A stretch of DNA of 64,000 nucleotides from Deinandra increscens subsp. villosa. Lineage: Eukaryota; Streptophyta; Magnoliopsida; Asterales; Asteraceae. The notes under the pieces are model-generated. The model saw only the letters and a program-made list of their open reading frames with translations, made no database searches and was not told the DNA's origin. The stretch is taken from contig JBCNJP010000025.1 in assembly GCA_039602395.1 (NCBI GenBank), forward strand, positions 57,200,555 to 57,264,554, read 5' to 3'. Shown here piece by piece: positions 10,554 through 20,897 of the stretch. The translations under genes and the position numbers were made by a program. Position 1 is the first letter of the stretch. Each line of letters starts with the position of its first letter.

Positions 10554-13500
10554 CCGAATGATCATTTATAATGAGGTATTAGCTAAGTCTGATCAGAATT
10601 TAATACTCATTTCAATTTTAAACCAAAATTGCAGCAGAAAAATACAGTCATAGAGTTGATTATCCAGCTCAAGACCCCTATTAATCATACTACATCCCCA
10701 AATCAAAAATTCAACTTAAAAATCAGAATCAATCATAGAAAATAAGCCCTTAACGTTGATTTGTATATAAACTGTCTATATGTCCCGTTAGGCATGCGCA
10801 ACATATTTAGAGACAACAAATCAAAATGGATGAGGAATATTTAATAGTTAGTCATTCATATTGCAATATGCTTGGTCATTAGTAAACCTCGTCTTTATTG
10901 ATGAGCTCTTAAAAAGACTTATGAGGATAGACCTTAAGTTATAGGATCCTTTAAGCATATCATGAATGTTTTCAATACAAGGACTTAGTTTCCTCTATTT
11001 GTTCTTAAATGAACAATAATCTTGTATCAAAAATTTAATGCAGCTCTGCTCAAAACTGTTATTGTTTTAAGAGATTAGGGAAGCTGACTTTATCACAGTA
11101 AGTCTTCAATATGCTATATTGGAGTTTAGGAGTCTAATGATAAATTTACCAACAACATCTAGTGACAAATTATGTCATAATAACTTAGGTTGTTGTTATC
11201 AGGTTTTTATGACTCCTTCATAATCCATTAGATAAATATGTCCACAGACATAAGGATATACCCCTAAGTTGACATTTAATATCTTTTGAATACAATAAAG
11301 TCAAAATTTAGAGATAGTTAACTATTTTAAGTTTTCTCACTTCTTCTATAGTTCAAATTTATAGTCTTTCGTTTCTTATAGATATTGAAATGCCATCTTA
11401 GATGCTTTATGATGCACTAAACTTAGGAAATGATTTTCATCATTTCTAGTATTTCAGCAATGAAGGCAATATCTTAAAACGAGTTTAGACTTGAACATAA
11501 GATTAATTACTTGAACCTTTATTAGTAATCTCCTTTAGTTACTAGAGTTACATACTAAGAGCAACGTTGCATGTTGTAATGTGTTCAACACATGGTTAAA
11601 TCTAATTAGACTTAATTAATGTCTTATTAGTTTGATCTTGATGTATTTTGATGCTTATTGTATAAGAAGCATCTTCAAGACTTTAATGTCAAAATTATGC
11701 GAGAATAAGTCGCTTTAAATGTCACTCGTAATTATGAGTGAGTAATAAGGACAATGTTTATCTCTCAAAGAACCCTTTAGAAAGGAATTTTAACTTGTTA
11801 ATAGCCTTTAGAAACCAACAATTTATAACGTTTAATTTCTCCTTTCAGATTTCAGTTTAGTTATGGAAAACTAAACCTCTAACGTTATTCTGATTTAGGG
11901 AGTTAAGCTCATTAATAATAGCTTTATTCCATCAGATGATTTGATTGATTGCTAATAATAGCTTTTAAATCAGAGATACGATTAGTAATCTTTCCAATAT
12001 CCATGTAAGCTTTATTAAGGTAGGTTCATAATCATCAAAGTTAATTGGAAACTTCATACCTTGATGACCTACTAAGTTGGATCTAACGAGTTGAAGCAAA
12101 AATTAATAGTTTCATAGATTTCCTCTTCAGAATTTAAGTCAGGTATATTATGAGTAACATTATTTTCTAAGTGTGTGGAAGTGCATCAGTGTTGTGGAAG
12201 CGTGGTGTACAAGAGGTGTAATCGAAGTTAAATTCAAAGATTAAATTTAACTTTGTCTCTCCCCCCGCCTCTTTTACTCTAGGCAAGTCATGAGTAAGAA
12301 CTTTTCACTGCTCCCACTGACCTTAGAAGACAAGTCATAGATAAGAACTTGGACTGCTCCCACTAATCTTAGAATTCCTTAGGAACTTGGCATGCAACAT
12401 GCTTAGTTTTGAGGATTTTAAGGTTTAATTGCGGCTAATAACTAATCATATGCTTTATACTTGGTTTCCTTCATGTTCGGATTTCAGAAGGAATTTTAGG
12501 GACATATTTGGTAACCTTATTTTAGCATATGAGTTGTTGTATTTAGAGCCTTGGTGTATAGATGTATAACTTAGATGACATATTATGATCATATCTATAA
12601 GGATACTTAGGTCCTGTTTGGTTCAGCTTAATTTTGGCTTAATCTGACCGAATAAGACATTTTTGTCATATGGTGTTGTTTGGTTCGAATGTCTGAATGG
12701 AAATTGTCTGACCGAAAAAGACATTTTTGTCTGTTTCATCATGCCCCAGATTTGTTGCTGAACGAAAAAGACAATATCGTCTTTACCATACAGCCTCTTA
12801 TTCATTTGTTGCTGAACTAAAAAGACGAACCAAACAGCCCCTTAGATGCATAACTTAATTATGTATCTTTAGAAGTACCATACATGATCTACTGGTTCAC
12901 ACTACTATGATCCTAATGGATTTGAGAGTGTTGCCATTATTTGTATGTCAATCTTAGTATTTAATCTATTAAATCTAATCTCACAACCTTTTATTTTATG
13001 GTTAAGTTGATTTTCAACTTTGTCCTTAAAAGTTTAAGGTGAGAAAGATATTTTTCCTTATTTAAGTACAAGAATAAATAATCAGTAAATGAGTGATAAA
13101 TGTTTTATGCCAAGATATTCCATTTTAGGATAAGGTCCACTAATATATTTGAGTTTTGGTGAGTTAGAACTCTTAGTGGAAAATTCTCACTTACGTGATA
13201 ACAAAGATTGTGAACATTTATTATCTAGTTATAAGTTATAAAGATTTCAACCCACGTAAAGACAACTAGATAAATATAACCAACAACTTTGAGAGTTTAG
13301 GGTAGTAGTGACATTTGTCATAGTCGTTTGAAACCTTATAACCGCCGATGTCTTACTTTAGTAATGATACTAGGTTCCAAGTGATCTTGGATCATAATAA
13401 GGTATCATAAAGTGTAGTATATTGATAGATTTTCATGGTTTGTACAACTTTGACATTGATTTTGTCACTTACTCTCATAATAGTGGTTGTTTTGGTTTAT

Positions 13501-14520
13501 TCCTAGTGTACGGATTGTAAGAGATCTTTATGAGACTAGTTTTAATCCACTGTGTTAGTTTGAAAAATAATGGGCACAATTATCATTTGTTCCTATAAGG
13601 ATTTAGAACTGGAAGTTTTCTTGTATCTTATTTTAGAATTTAGAACTATCCTCCTTATTTAAGTTATTTTAATTATATAAGGGTTAGTGATTGTGAGGTG
13701 AACAAATCCGCTTTTCTAATTTAAGGCATTATGTATCCTTTATGCACAATGCTATCAAGCACTCATTTTTTCTTCTGGTACTTATAAGTGTCATGACTAA
13801 TTTTAAGTAGCATGTGATTGTGCTAAGAAAGGATTCACGAAGAAATGCACTAGAAAAACTTCAATTTGAAACATGTGTAAGCCCATAAGGGTCATGTTTT
13901 ATGGTGTGTTCACTAAATCATTAACCTAATTTATACTTTGTACTAAGCATATTAGATGTTAAGTGTTTGCATGCATTTTAGAAGTTCTTTCAAAATTTAT
14001 TACTTACACGATGTTTAGATTAGGAAATCTGAAACATCTCCCCTGATAGCATTGTTTAAAGGGATTTTTGATTATCATGATAGACAACTTGAGTAGACTT
14101 TACTCGCTTTTAGTGTTTTGGTTGTAAAATCTTTTATTTGAGAGAGTAATTAAGAGTCTTTTGTCTTAAGAGATAATCAAAATCATAATGATGAGAGGAA
14201 AACTATATGGAAACATTTAGTGATTTAAATTTAGATGGATTAGTTATGGAGATTAAAGGTTAAATTAAAAAGAAGATCTAAGAGTGATTCTATGAGGTAC
14301 TTAAAACTAAGGCACAATGATAATGATAATGATAATGATTAGCTAAGGCATAATAATGATGCATAATCATGAACTAAGGCATAAAAATAATAATAATAAT
14401 AATGTATTATCACAATTTAAGGCATTCTGATAATTAATAATAATGTGCAATTATGAAACAAAAAGAAGATGTGATGTAGTCTGTTATATCATCAAAATAA
14501 CAGACTAGTTAGGTTCTACT
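10554..14520 (-). other. E1 interior, non-coding part
   Basis: AT-rich with no coding motif. A direct repeat (about 12287-12330 and 12331-12375) contains two further purine-tract complements, gctcccact at 12310 and 12356. The MITE at 12610-12841 interrupts it. TAATGA microsatellite-like runs occur at 14317-14340 and TAA runs at 14388-14403. Confidence 0.6.
12610..12841. mobile_element. Tourist-like MITE (PIF/Harbinger)
   Basis: The ends are GGTCCTGTTTGGTTC (12610-12624) and, inverted, GGGGCTGTTTGGTTC, flanked on both sides by TTA (12607-12609 and 12842-12844). The 232-bp body holds four degenerate copies of TGACCGAAAAAGACA-like units, two on each side of the middle, so it is partly self-repeating. 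It is nested in E1, so it is the younger insertion. Confidence 0.75.
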
Positions 14521-14584
14521 TAAATGAATCGGCTTTCGCTTTGGTTACTTGCCTATCACCTAAGCATTATGAACAAAATAAGGG

Positions 14585-15087
14585 TATGTGCAAAAATAAT
14601 GTAACACATCAGCTTTGGCCAGAAATGTTACACTTAAGTTTTATGCACATATTAGTTTCGCTGAATACGAATGCAACCCATCAGCTTTGGCCAGAAGTGA
14701 AACATTTGTTTGTCTAAGGCGAATGCTTAATTTTAGTTGATGAACATCGCAAAACAACGAATCAGCTTTGGCCAGAATCGAGGTTTTAAATATGTTATCA
14801 AGTTAAGCAAATAAATTAATTTAATTTAAATAAGTCAACTTGTATTGTAAAATTAAATGATATTAGTTAAGGTAGTAAATCAGCTTTGGCCAGAATTACC
14901 ACTTTGAAAATGTCATCAACTTAATTAAGACAAGTTAATAAATTAATCTAATTTTGATTGTAAACCAGTGTCAATAAGTTGACTTGTAAGATAAGGTTAA
15001 ATGACATTATATAGGTAACAAATCAGCTTTGGCCAGAATTGAAACCTTATTAGATGTCTATTATTAACTATGAATAACACAAGTCAA
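14585..15087 (-). repeat. E1 stem-loop array with conserved loop motif
   Basis: ATCAGCTTTGGCCAGAA occurs five times exactly (14608, 14680, 14761, 14879, 15022). Four copies are enclosed by complementary arms that differ from unit to unit: TGTAACA/TGTTACA with an outer TATGTGCA/TGCACATA, AAAACAACGA/TCGAGGTTTT with GCTTAA/TTAAGC, AACTTGT/ACAAGTT, and ATAAGGTT/AACCTTAT with an outer TTGACTTGT/ACAAGTCAA. The second unit pairs only weakly. The array lies 1.0-1.5 kb downstream of the PBS in element sense. Confidence 0.8.
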
Positions 15088-15179
15088 TTAGTTATCTGAT
15101 TTTAGTTGGTGTTAGGTTTTGTAAAAAATGTAAGCATATAAGGTTTTAAACAAAACAAAATTTAATGTTAAGCCCCAAA

Positions 15180-15860
15180 TTTTCTGAAGGGTATCCAGTC
15201 GCAGAAAAGGGGGTTTTCGATCAAGAAGGGATACCTCATAGAAAAGCGGGCATCCGATCGAAAAACAGTTATTCGATCGAAAAGGGGTGTCTGATCGAAA
15301 AGCAGGTTTTCGATCCATGATTAGGTTTTTCGATTTTCCATGAGGTTTTCGAGCCATAATTAGGTTTTCGATCAGAAACTGAACGGATCGAAAAATAGAA
15401 GTCGAAAAGCTGCCTTTTCGATTGATCAGAATAACGGCTTAGTCGAGAAGCTTATGCCGGATCAAAAAGTTCACTTTTCGATCGGAAATCAGGGACTAGA
15501 CACAGAATCCGATCGAAAAGCCGGTAGGAAAGCCGGTAGAAAAGCCGGTAGGAAAGCCGGTAGAAAATCCGGTAGGAAAGCCGATAGAAAAGCCGGTAGG
15601 AAAGCCGGTAAGAAAAGCCGGTAGGAAAACCGGTAGAAAAGCCGCACGACCCGATCGAAAAACCGATCGAAAAGGCCATATGGTCCGATCGAAAATCAGG
15701 GAACCAAGCCACATCTTTAGATCAGAAAGTAAGTTATTTGGTTCGAAAGAGGGCATATTTTTCGATCGAGGGAACGGAACAAAGCCACAGTTTCGATCGG
15801 CAAACAAAATATGTAGTCGAAAAGTAAGCTTTTCGATAGAGATTTGGGATTTCGATCGAA
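15180..15860 (-). repeat. E1 GATCGAAAA array with CCGGTAG minisatellite
   Basis: GATCGAAAA and its complement TTTTCGATC recur more than a dozen times. Between about 15520 and 15644 an 11-12-bp minisatellite, AGCCGGTAGAAA, is repeated about eleven times. The proline/phenylalanine-rich ORFs here (15452-15712, 15496-15807) are artefacts of the repeat. The array is the PBS-proximal leader of the minus-strand element. Confidence 0.8.
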
Positions 15861-16090
15861 AAGTAAACCAACCTTATCGTAATCAGTTTTAGGATTTTTT
15901 TTTGTTTTAGTTTTCATATCCGAAAATCGATTCGATTAATGTTAAGATTTTCAGATTTGTATTAAAACCGATTTCTAGTGATTAAACGAATTAGGGTTTT
16001 TAAGCTTTTCGGTTAGGTTCGAAAACCCTTATTGTTTTCGAGATTAGGGTTTTAGCGAATTCAGATTTATGATTCGATTGAGCAACATAT

Positions 16091-16102
16091 GCTCTCATAC
16101 CA
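16091..16102 (-). other. E1 primer-binding site
   Basis: The minus strand reads TGGTATGAGAGC just inside the right LTR, one mismatch from the standard plant PBS TGGTATCAGAGC, complementary to initiator Met-tRNA. It fixes the element on the minus strand. Confidence 0.8.
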
Positions 16103-16104
16103 CA

Positions 16105-16550
16105 TGTTGATCGAATCTTGAATCGTTATTACAATAAACAGATAAACACGTATGTAAAGGTTACCTGTTGTCATCTGGTTGAGATCAGCAGCAGTTAGGT
16201 TGTCCATCCTGTAAGTAGCCTTGGTTCCCCTTTAGGGTGTATGCTAATGATGGGATTCAGAATCGTAAAGGGTTTACGATTTTAGAGAGAGAGAGAGCAG
16301 AGAGAGAGGTCGAAAATATGAGTAGGTGATTAACTTCTAATATCTCCAATAAGGCCTTATATATACACCCAAGGGGAAACCCTAGTCTATCTATTAAGGG
16401 CAATTACGTCCATCAAATAATGCCAGATAGGGTTAAATAGGTAATTGATTATTCAAGATAAATGATTAAAGGACATAATATAATATATATTATATACATA
16501 TATACGAAAACATATATATATATTTTAAGTAATATATATTACGTCTAACA
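16105..16550 (-). repeat. E1 right (5') LTR
   Basis: 446 bp, with the same termini as the left copy. The 8-bp length difference lies in AT repeats near 16480-16525 and one AG repeat near 16290. Confidence 0.9.
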
Positions 16551-16910
16551 CCCAACTGTTATTCTAGTCATTGGCCTCCCATCACCATCGGATCCGCACA
16601 ACAGTAGTCACGAGCACAGCAGGGGTGGCGCAGCACAAGCCATTCCCGACCACATCGGGTTCGGATCTTTGATTGAGATTATCGCTATCATTCTTGTGTC
16701 CGAGTTCGTTTCTGCGCCTGAGGTATTTCCTAACCCACTTGAACTCGATTTGTACTTTTGTTGGCTACTCTTTTTGTTACCTAGGAAGCCTCTGTACATA
16801 TTTGTTTCTGGTTCGTCAATGGAGGACATGCGATTAGGCTAGGAGGGAAGAAGAGGACCGACTGGAAATAGATAAAACTATTGATTATGTATTTCTAAAC
16901 AAAAATCAGA

Positions 16911-16975
16911 TATAGCCCAGTGGTCAAGCGCGCGACCTGTTAACTTGAGATCGCTGGTTCGAATCCCCTTTAACG
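16911..16975 (+). other. tRNA-like sequence with Pol III A and B boxes
   Basis: TAGCCCAGTGG (16913-16923) fits the A box and GGTTCGAATCC (16956-16966) is a perfect B box at normal spacing. The acceptor stem does not form, so it is not a tRNA gene. It resembles the head of a tRNA-derived SINE or a tRNA pseudogene. A similar, weaker sequence follows 140 bp downstream. Confidence 0.55.
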
Positions 16976-17060
16976 CAAAGTTTTTAATTAATCTTCTAAA
17001 CACTGGTTTCCTTGTTACAGACTATTCAAAAGTTATTTCTTCTGATCTCTAAACCAAACG

Positions 17061-17125
17061 AAGCAGCAGCCTAGTGGTTTGGTCGCTGTCATTTGCACCC
17101 GAAGGTCACTGTTTCAAACCTTGTG
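17061..17125 (+). other. Second, degenerate tRNA-like sequence
   Basis: AGCCTAGTGG at 17068-17077 resembles an A box, and TGTTTCAAACC near 17110-17120 a weakened B box. Same orientation as the preceding one. No cloverleaf can be drawn with confidence. Confidence 0.4.
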
Positions 17126-17538
17126 ATCTCCGCTTTTCACTAATTTGTTTATATTTTTAGTTCTATGAACTTGTTTGATCCGAAACCTATCACCAATTGT
17201 TTTATGTGTTGTTTTGTAACGTAGGAACCTTCGTAAACCTTGTTATCCTCGTTTTGTTTTTATCTCGCGGTTATATAATATGAATTATCATATAATATAT
17301 TGGTTATTTGAAGGAGATTGCAAAAGAATACATATATCTATCTTGGCGTTAAATATAAACGGAACGTTTTATAAATCTCTACACTTGGGTTGAAAGATAC
17401 GTAATTAAATATCGAAAAAATGTAAATATACTTGTGTTACGACACAAACAAAATAAACCGTGGATTTATATTCATACAAATATTCAAGAAAACGTATTAT
17501 TTTGGAGTACTCGTTATTACTATAACGATTATCTGGTT

Positions 17539-17596
<58 letters not shown>
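17539..17596. repeat. Compound (CA)n(TA)n microsatellite
   Basis: About 13 CA units pass directly into about 16 TA units. Short TA and TACA repeats follow at 17677-17706. Confidence 0.95.
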
Positions 17597-17598
<2 letters not shown>

Positions 17599-17844
17599 CT
17601 AAACGATTTTGTGAACCTATATTATTAAGAAATAATATACTTTTGTCGACTTTTGTGATTGTTGTGATTTGGTAAATGTATATATATATACATACATACA
17701 TACATAATATTAGTAAATATTATGTTTTCGTGTTGTTTTGATAATCGCTCGGATTTGGCAAACGTGTCATCCTCGACTTGTTATGGATCTTATGGTCATT
17801 CGTTTTCATTGTTTACACTAGATTCGGTCGTTTTTAATCAAACA

Positions 17845-18171
17845 TGTTGATACATAATATGTGCGTCATGTGAAGTATCTGAACGAGACGATGTGAAGAT
17901 CAAGACAAGTTCAAGCTGTCAGCCGAACCTGGTCCGAACCTTAGGTTCGGCCAGCCTAGTATAAATAGGAAGTTTGTCTTTGTATTTATGAGCTGTGAGA
18001 GAGAACTAGAGCTTAAGTGTGTGTTTTTTGATAGTGTTTCTCTAGAGAGCTTTTGAGAGAGAGTTTGTAATTGTATCTTTGTGATTTCAATAAAACAAAC
18101 TCTTATTTACATCTCGTTCTCACTCTTACGATCAAGCAAACCTCTAGTAATATCCGTATTACGGTTTTTCA
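17845..18171 (+). repeat. E2 left (5') LTR
   Basis: 327 bp. CCGAACC/GGTTCGG inverted motifs at 17924-17952 stand immediately upstream of the TATAAATAG box (17960-17968). An AG-rich leader and a polyadenylation-like AATAAA (18088) follow. Confidence 0.9.
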
Positions 18172-18173
18172 AT

Positions 18174-18185
18174 TGGTATCAGAGC
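18174..18185 (+). other. E2 primer-binding site
   Basis: TGGTATCAGAGC, a perfect match to the usual plant initiator Met-tRNA complement, two bases after the LTR. Confidence 0.9.
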
Positions 18186-18652
18186 AAATCCAGGTTTCTC
18201 TATTGCGTTTGCTTTGATCATGTTGGTTTTCTTGATAAAACCGAGTGTTTTTCTATCAAAAACGAGTCAATCTTTGATCTTTTCGAGTGCAATTCAAAAA
18301 ATAGTGTTTGTTTGAATTTTAAGGGGAGAAATTTGGAAAATATAAAAAAAAATGAAAATTTGAGAAATTGATCCAACAAAAGCGAGAAATGATAGTACAT
18401 CAGCATATACGTTTTTCTACCATGGATAGATTAAGTCTAATGGCTGAAGGTACTTGTATAAACTGTGAATGTGCATGACTAATCTGATATCTATAAGTAA
18501 GATATAAACATAAATCTTGGCTGATGATCTTTGGTTATTTGCTTCTTGATGATTGATGTGTGATGATTCTGACAAAAATAGAAGAAAGAGATATCCTGAT
18601 GAATGCATGCTTTCTTTTTGAAAGATTTAAACTTGTTTGATTTTCTTTATTT

Positions 18653-18895
18653 TGTCAAACGATCGGACTTTCTCTGCGTATCGAAAGATCGACCTGATCA
18701 TTGTTCGTTTGACATTCTGCTTTATTTTCTTTGGTGTTTTCGTATAATTCATCGGACTTTCTCTGCGTATACGGGAGTATCGACCTGATCGTTGTTGAAT
18801 TATACAACTTCAACTTGTTTTGCTTTCTTATTTTCTTAAATACTTGGGCTTTCTCTGCGTGTCCACAAGACCGACCTAATTGCTAGGTATTTGAG
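18653..18895 (+). repeat. Three tandem covarying stem-loops in E2
   Basis: Units 18653-18714, 18742-18805 and 18835-18895 share the half-loops GG(A/G)CTTTCTCTGCGT and CGACCT(G/A)AT. The outer stems differ but stay complementary: TGTCAAACGA/TCGTTTGACA, GTATAATTCA/TGAATTATAC and CTTAAATACTT/AGGTATTTGAG (the last with two G-U pairs). A small inner stem also varies: ATC-GAAA-GAT, ATAC-GGGA-GTAT and GTC-CACAA-GAC. Pyrimidine-rich spacers with CTTTATTTT-like text separate the units. This pattern indicates a conserved RNA structure. Its function is unknown. Confidence 0.85.
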
Positions 18896-19633
18896 GTTCT
18901 GCTTTATTTTTGCATAACTCATCAAGGATGATTAAATCTCTAAGAAAACTTGCCTCTATATGATAAACATGATGATTTGCCAGTATTTCTGATAGAGTGG
19001 AGGCCGAGTTATCAGTACATGATAATATTACCTTAAGCATATCTGAAAATGATAAAAATGATTGGTGTATGCTAAAATAAACATAAATGTTGTATTTGAG
19101 ATTATCTTGGCTTGCATGCTGATTAAGGCCGAAAATGAAATGTGCTAGATGCGTTATGTCTGATATGATCTCGCGTCATGATCTTTCTTGCAATATACCA
19201 AAAATAGAGTCTGATTCTGTATTACATTTATTTTCATTTCAGAAAAATTCAAAAAGATTTTTGGTGTGTTTTAGCATAAGTTTGAAAAATCAAAAAGATT
19301 TTAGGTTTGTTTTGATATAAACTCTGTAAAAGCCAAAAATATTTTATTTCTTATTTGTTTTCGATTGATCGACACAAGATAAGAATAACAATTTCAATTC
19401 ATATATCTTGGATTCTCAAAGAGAAGTTTTGCATCAAGATTATTTATGTTGGCCAGGTACTCAAAGGAAAGAGTTAATCACAACTTCAAGTCTTCCGAAG
19501 CCGTTGATAAGGATGAAAGAAACTGTGCATCGTCAAGTATTCAAAGATCAAGCGACCATCAAGTTGAGGGGAAGTTTGTTCGATGAATATGTTTTAATTG
19601 GTGAACAGATACTGCATATGATGAGGGGGAATT
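18896..19633 (+). other. E2 interior, 3' part, and polypurine tract
   Basis: No coding motif is recognisable. The 84-codon ORF at 19408-19662 runs into the LTR and has no domain. AGGGGGAATT immediately before TGTTGAT at 19634 is the polypurine tract. Confidence 0.7.
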
Positions 19634-19992
19634 TGTTGATACATAATCGGTGCGGCATGTGAAGTATCTGAACGAGACGATGTGAAGATCAAGACACGTT
19701 CAAGCTGTCAGTCGAACCTAGTCCGAACCTGAGTTTCGGATCAGGCGAACCTTAAGTTCGCCTGAGGTTCGGCCAGCCTAGTATAAATAGGAAGCTTGTC
19801 TTTGTATTTAAAAACTGTGAGAGAGGACCAGATCTTAAGTGTGTGTTTTTTATAGTGTTTCTCAATAGTGCTTTTGAGAGAGAGTTTGTAATTGTATCTT
19901 TGAGATTTCAATAAAACAAACTCATATTTACATCTCGTTCTCCCTCTTACGATCAAGCAAACCTCTAGTAAGATCCGTCTTATGGTTTTTCA
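19634..19992 (+). repeat. E2 right (3') LTR
   Basis: 359 bp, about 32 bp longer than the left copy. The extra bases lie just before the TATA box and form a new palindrome (GGCGAAC at 19744-19750, GTTCGCC at 19756-19762). TATAAATAG is at 19792-19800. Confidence 0.9.
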
Positions 19993-20897
19993 AAACACAC
20001 ACTCATATTATTATGCTCGTTAAGTGTTTGGTAGAACAAGCTGCTATTTGCTATATTTGCTGTTGTTGATTATTCGGAATTTGATGTGCACCCTAAGGTG
20101 AGTTTCACGGCCCCACTTTACTCTTTTCTTTTGGGGAGAGAACATGCAAAATTTCTTACTGTTTTTATATAGCTTTTATATTTCCAACATATCACATGTA
20201 CTAGATTTGCTTGACACCAAAAACTAAGTCCTTACAAATCGAACTGTTAATAGTGAATAGCGAGGTAATGTTGAGTAGTACTAATGGGGTTTGACAAACC
20301 CCTCTCAGCGGTCATGTGATGCATCACCCGACTGACGGTCGGACTAAGAGCAATATTAGCCTAAATGTACTGTTGTTTCTGGTGGGATACGGGGAAGGCA
20401 AAACATGTAAGGAGAATATTCCTACAACTTATTAGTTAGCTTCGGTTGCGAACTATCTAGTGACATGAACTTTAGGCTAGCTACCTACGATATGGAAATA
20501 TAGGAAAACTTTACAACTTATCTATGGACTTCAAACTGTTGTGTCCATAGAAAAACTTGACTGTGAACTCACCAACCTTTGGCTGACACTTTCTTTCAAA
20601 CATGCTTCTCTCAGGTCGCAGGTGTTCGAGTATCACGAGTATGCATGCATGAGCCTTTAAAACCTTGTTATGGTTTTCTATCCAAGTTACGTTATTTTGA
20701 ATGATAATGTTTTATGCAAATACTAAATTTTTTGTTTATGCTTCCGCATTTGTAAAACTATGAATTTATATTATATTTTAATATAATGAAAACCTTTTGA
20801 TATTTAATGATTGTTTGGTGTAATTAATGGACTTCGATCCTGGTTTATCACGGTCCCTGCGGTGGTATTCCGCGCGTGGATTTTTGAGGGTGTGACA

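Larger units (their letters stand above)
10087..16550 (-). mobile_element. Non-coding LTR retrotransposon E1
   Basis: Two LTRs (10087-10540 and 16105-16550) begin TGTTGATCGAATC and end CGTCTAACA on the plus strand, and the whole is flanked by a perfect 5-bp duplication CCCAA (10082-10086 and 16551-16555). PBS and polypurine tract place the element on the minus strand. The 5.56-kb interior has stops in every frame and no gag or pol motif, so this is a LARD-like non-autonomous element. The interior carries a 232-bp MITE and three repeat arrays. The LTRs differ mainly in AT dinucleotide length, suggesting a fairly recent insertion. Confidence 0.9.
16556..17844 (+). other. Middle section of the first Tekay-like LTR
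   Basis: It continues the solo LTR after E1 and ends at the E2 target site AAACA. It holds two tRNA-like sequences and a CA/TA microsatellite. The ORFs at 16608-16829 and 17434-17628 have no recognisable motif; the second is partly encoded by the microsatellite. Confidence 0.55.
17845..19992 (+). mobile_element. Short non-coding LTR retrotransposon E2
   Basis: LTRs at 17845-18171 and 19634-19992 begin TGTTGATACATAAT and end GGTTTTTCA. The whole is flanked by a perfect AAACA duplication (17840-17844 and 19993-19997). PBS TGGTATCAGAGC at 18174 and polypurine tract AGGGGGAATT before 19634 put it on the plus strand. The 1462-bp interior has no gag or pol and contains a three-unit covarying hairpin array. 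Its 2.15-kb size lies between classical TRIM and LARD elements. Confidence 0.92.
8897..20897 (+). mobile_element. Tekay-like gypsy solo LTR, interrupted by two nested elements
   Basis: It begins TGTAACATCCCGATTTT at 8897 and ends GGTGTGACA at 20897, termini typical of plant Tekay/Del chromovirus LTRs. The flanks GTGTA (8892-8896) and GTGGA (20898-20902) match at four of five bases, and neither side shows a PBS or polypurine tract, as expected for a solo LTR. Removing E1 and E2 with one copy of each duplication leaves about 3.38 kb. The retained pieces are 8897-10086, 16556-17844 and 19998-20897. Confidence 0.65.

Noticed and set aside
14585..15087. CRISPR-like array, because of five identical 17-base motifs
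   Set aside because: Spacing is irregular (72-143 bp), the spacers form complementary arms, there are no cas genes, and this is plant DNA.
15452..15807. Proline/phenylalanine-rich ORFs on the minus strand
   Set aside because: They are read-through of the 11-12-bp CCGGTAG minisatellite in two frames, with no other protein support.
16911..16985. Functional tRNA gene
   Set aside because: A and B boxes are present but the acceptor and anticodon stems do not pair properly.
18596..18623. CTGATGA followed by GAAA, suggesting a hammerhead ribozyme (retrozyme) in E2
   Set aside because: The bases between them cannot form stem II, and no stem I or III with a cleavage triplet is apparent.
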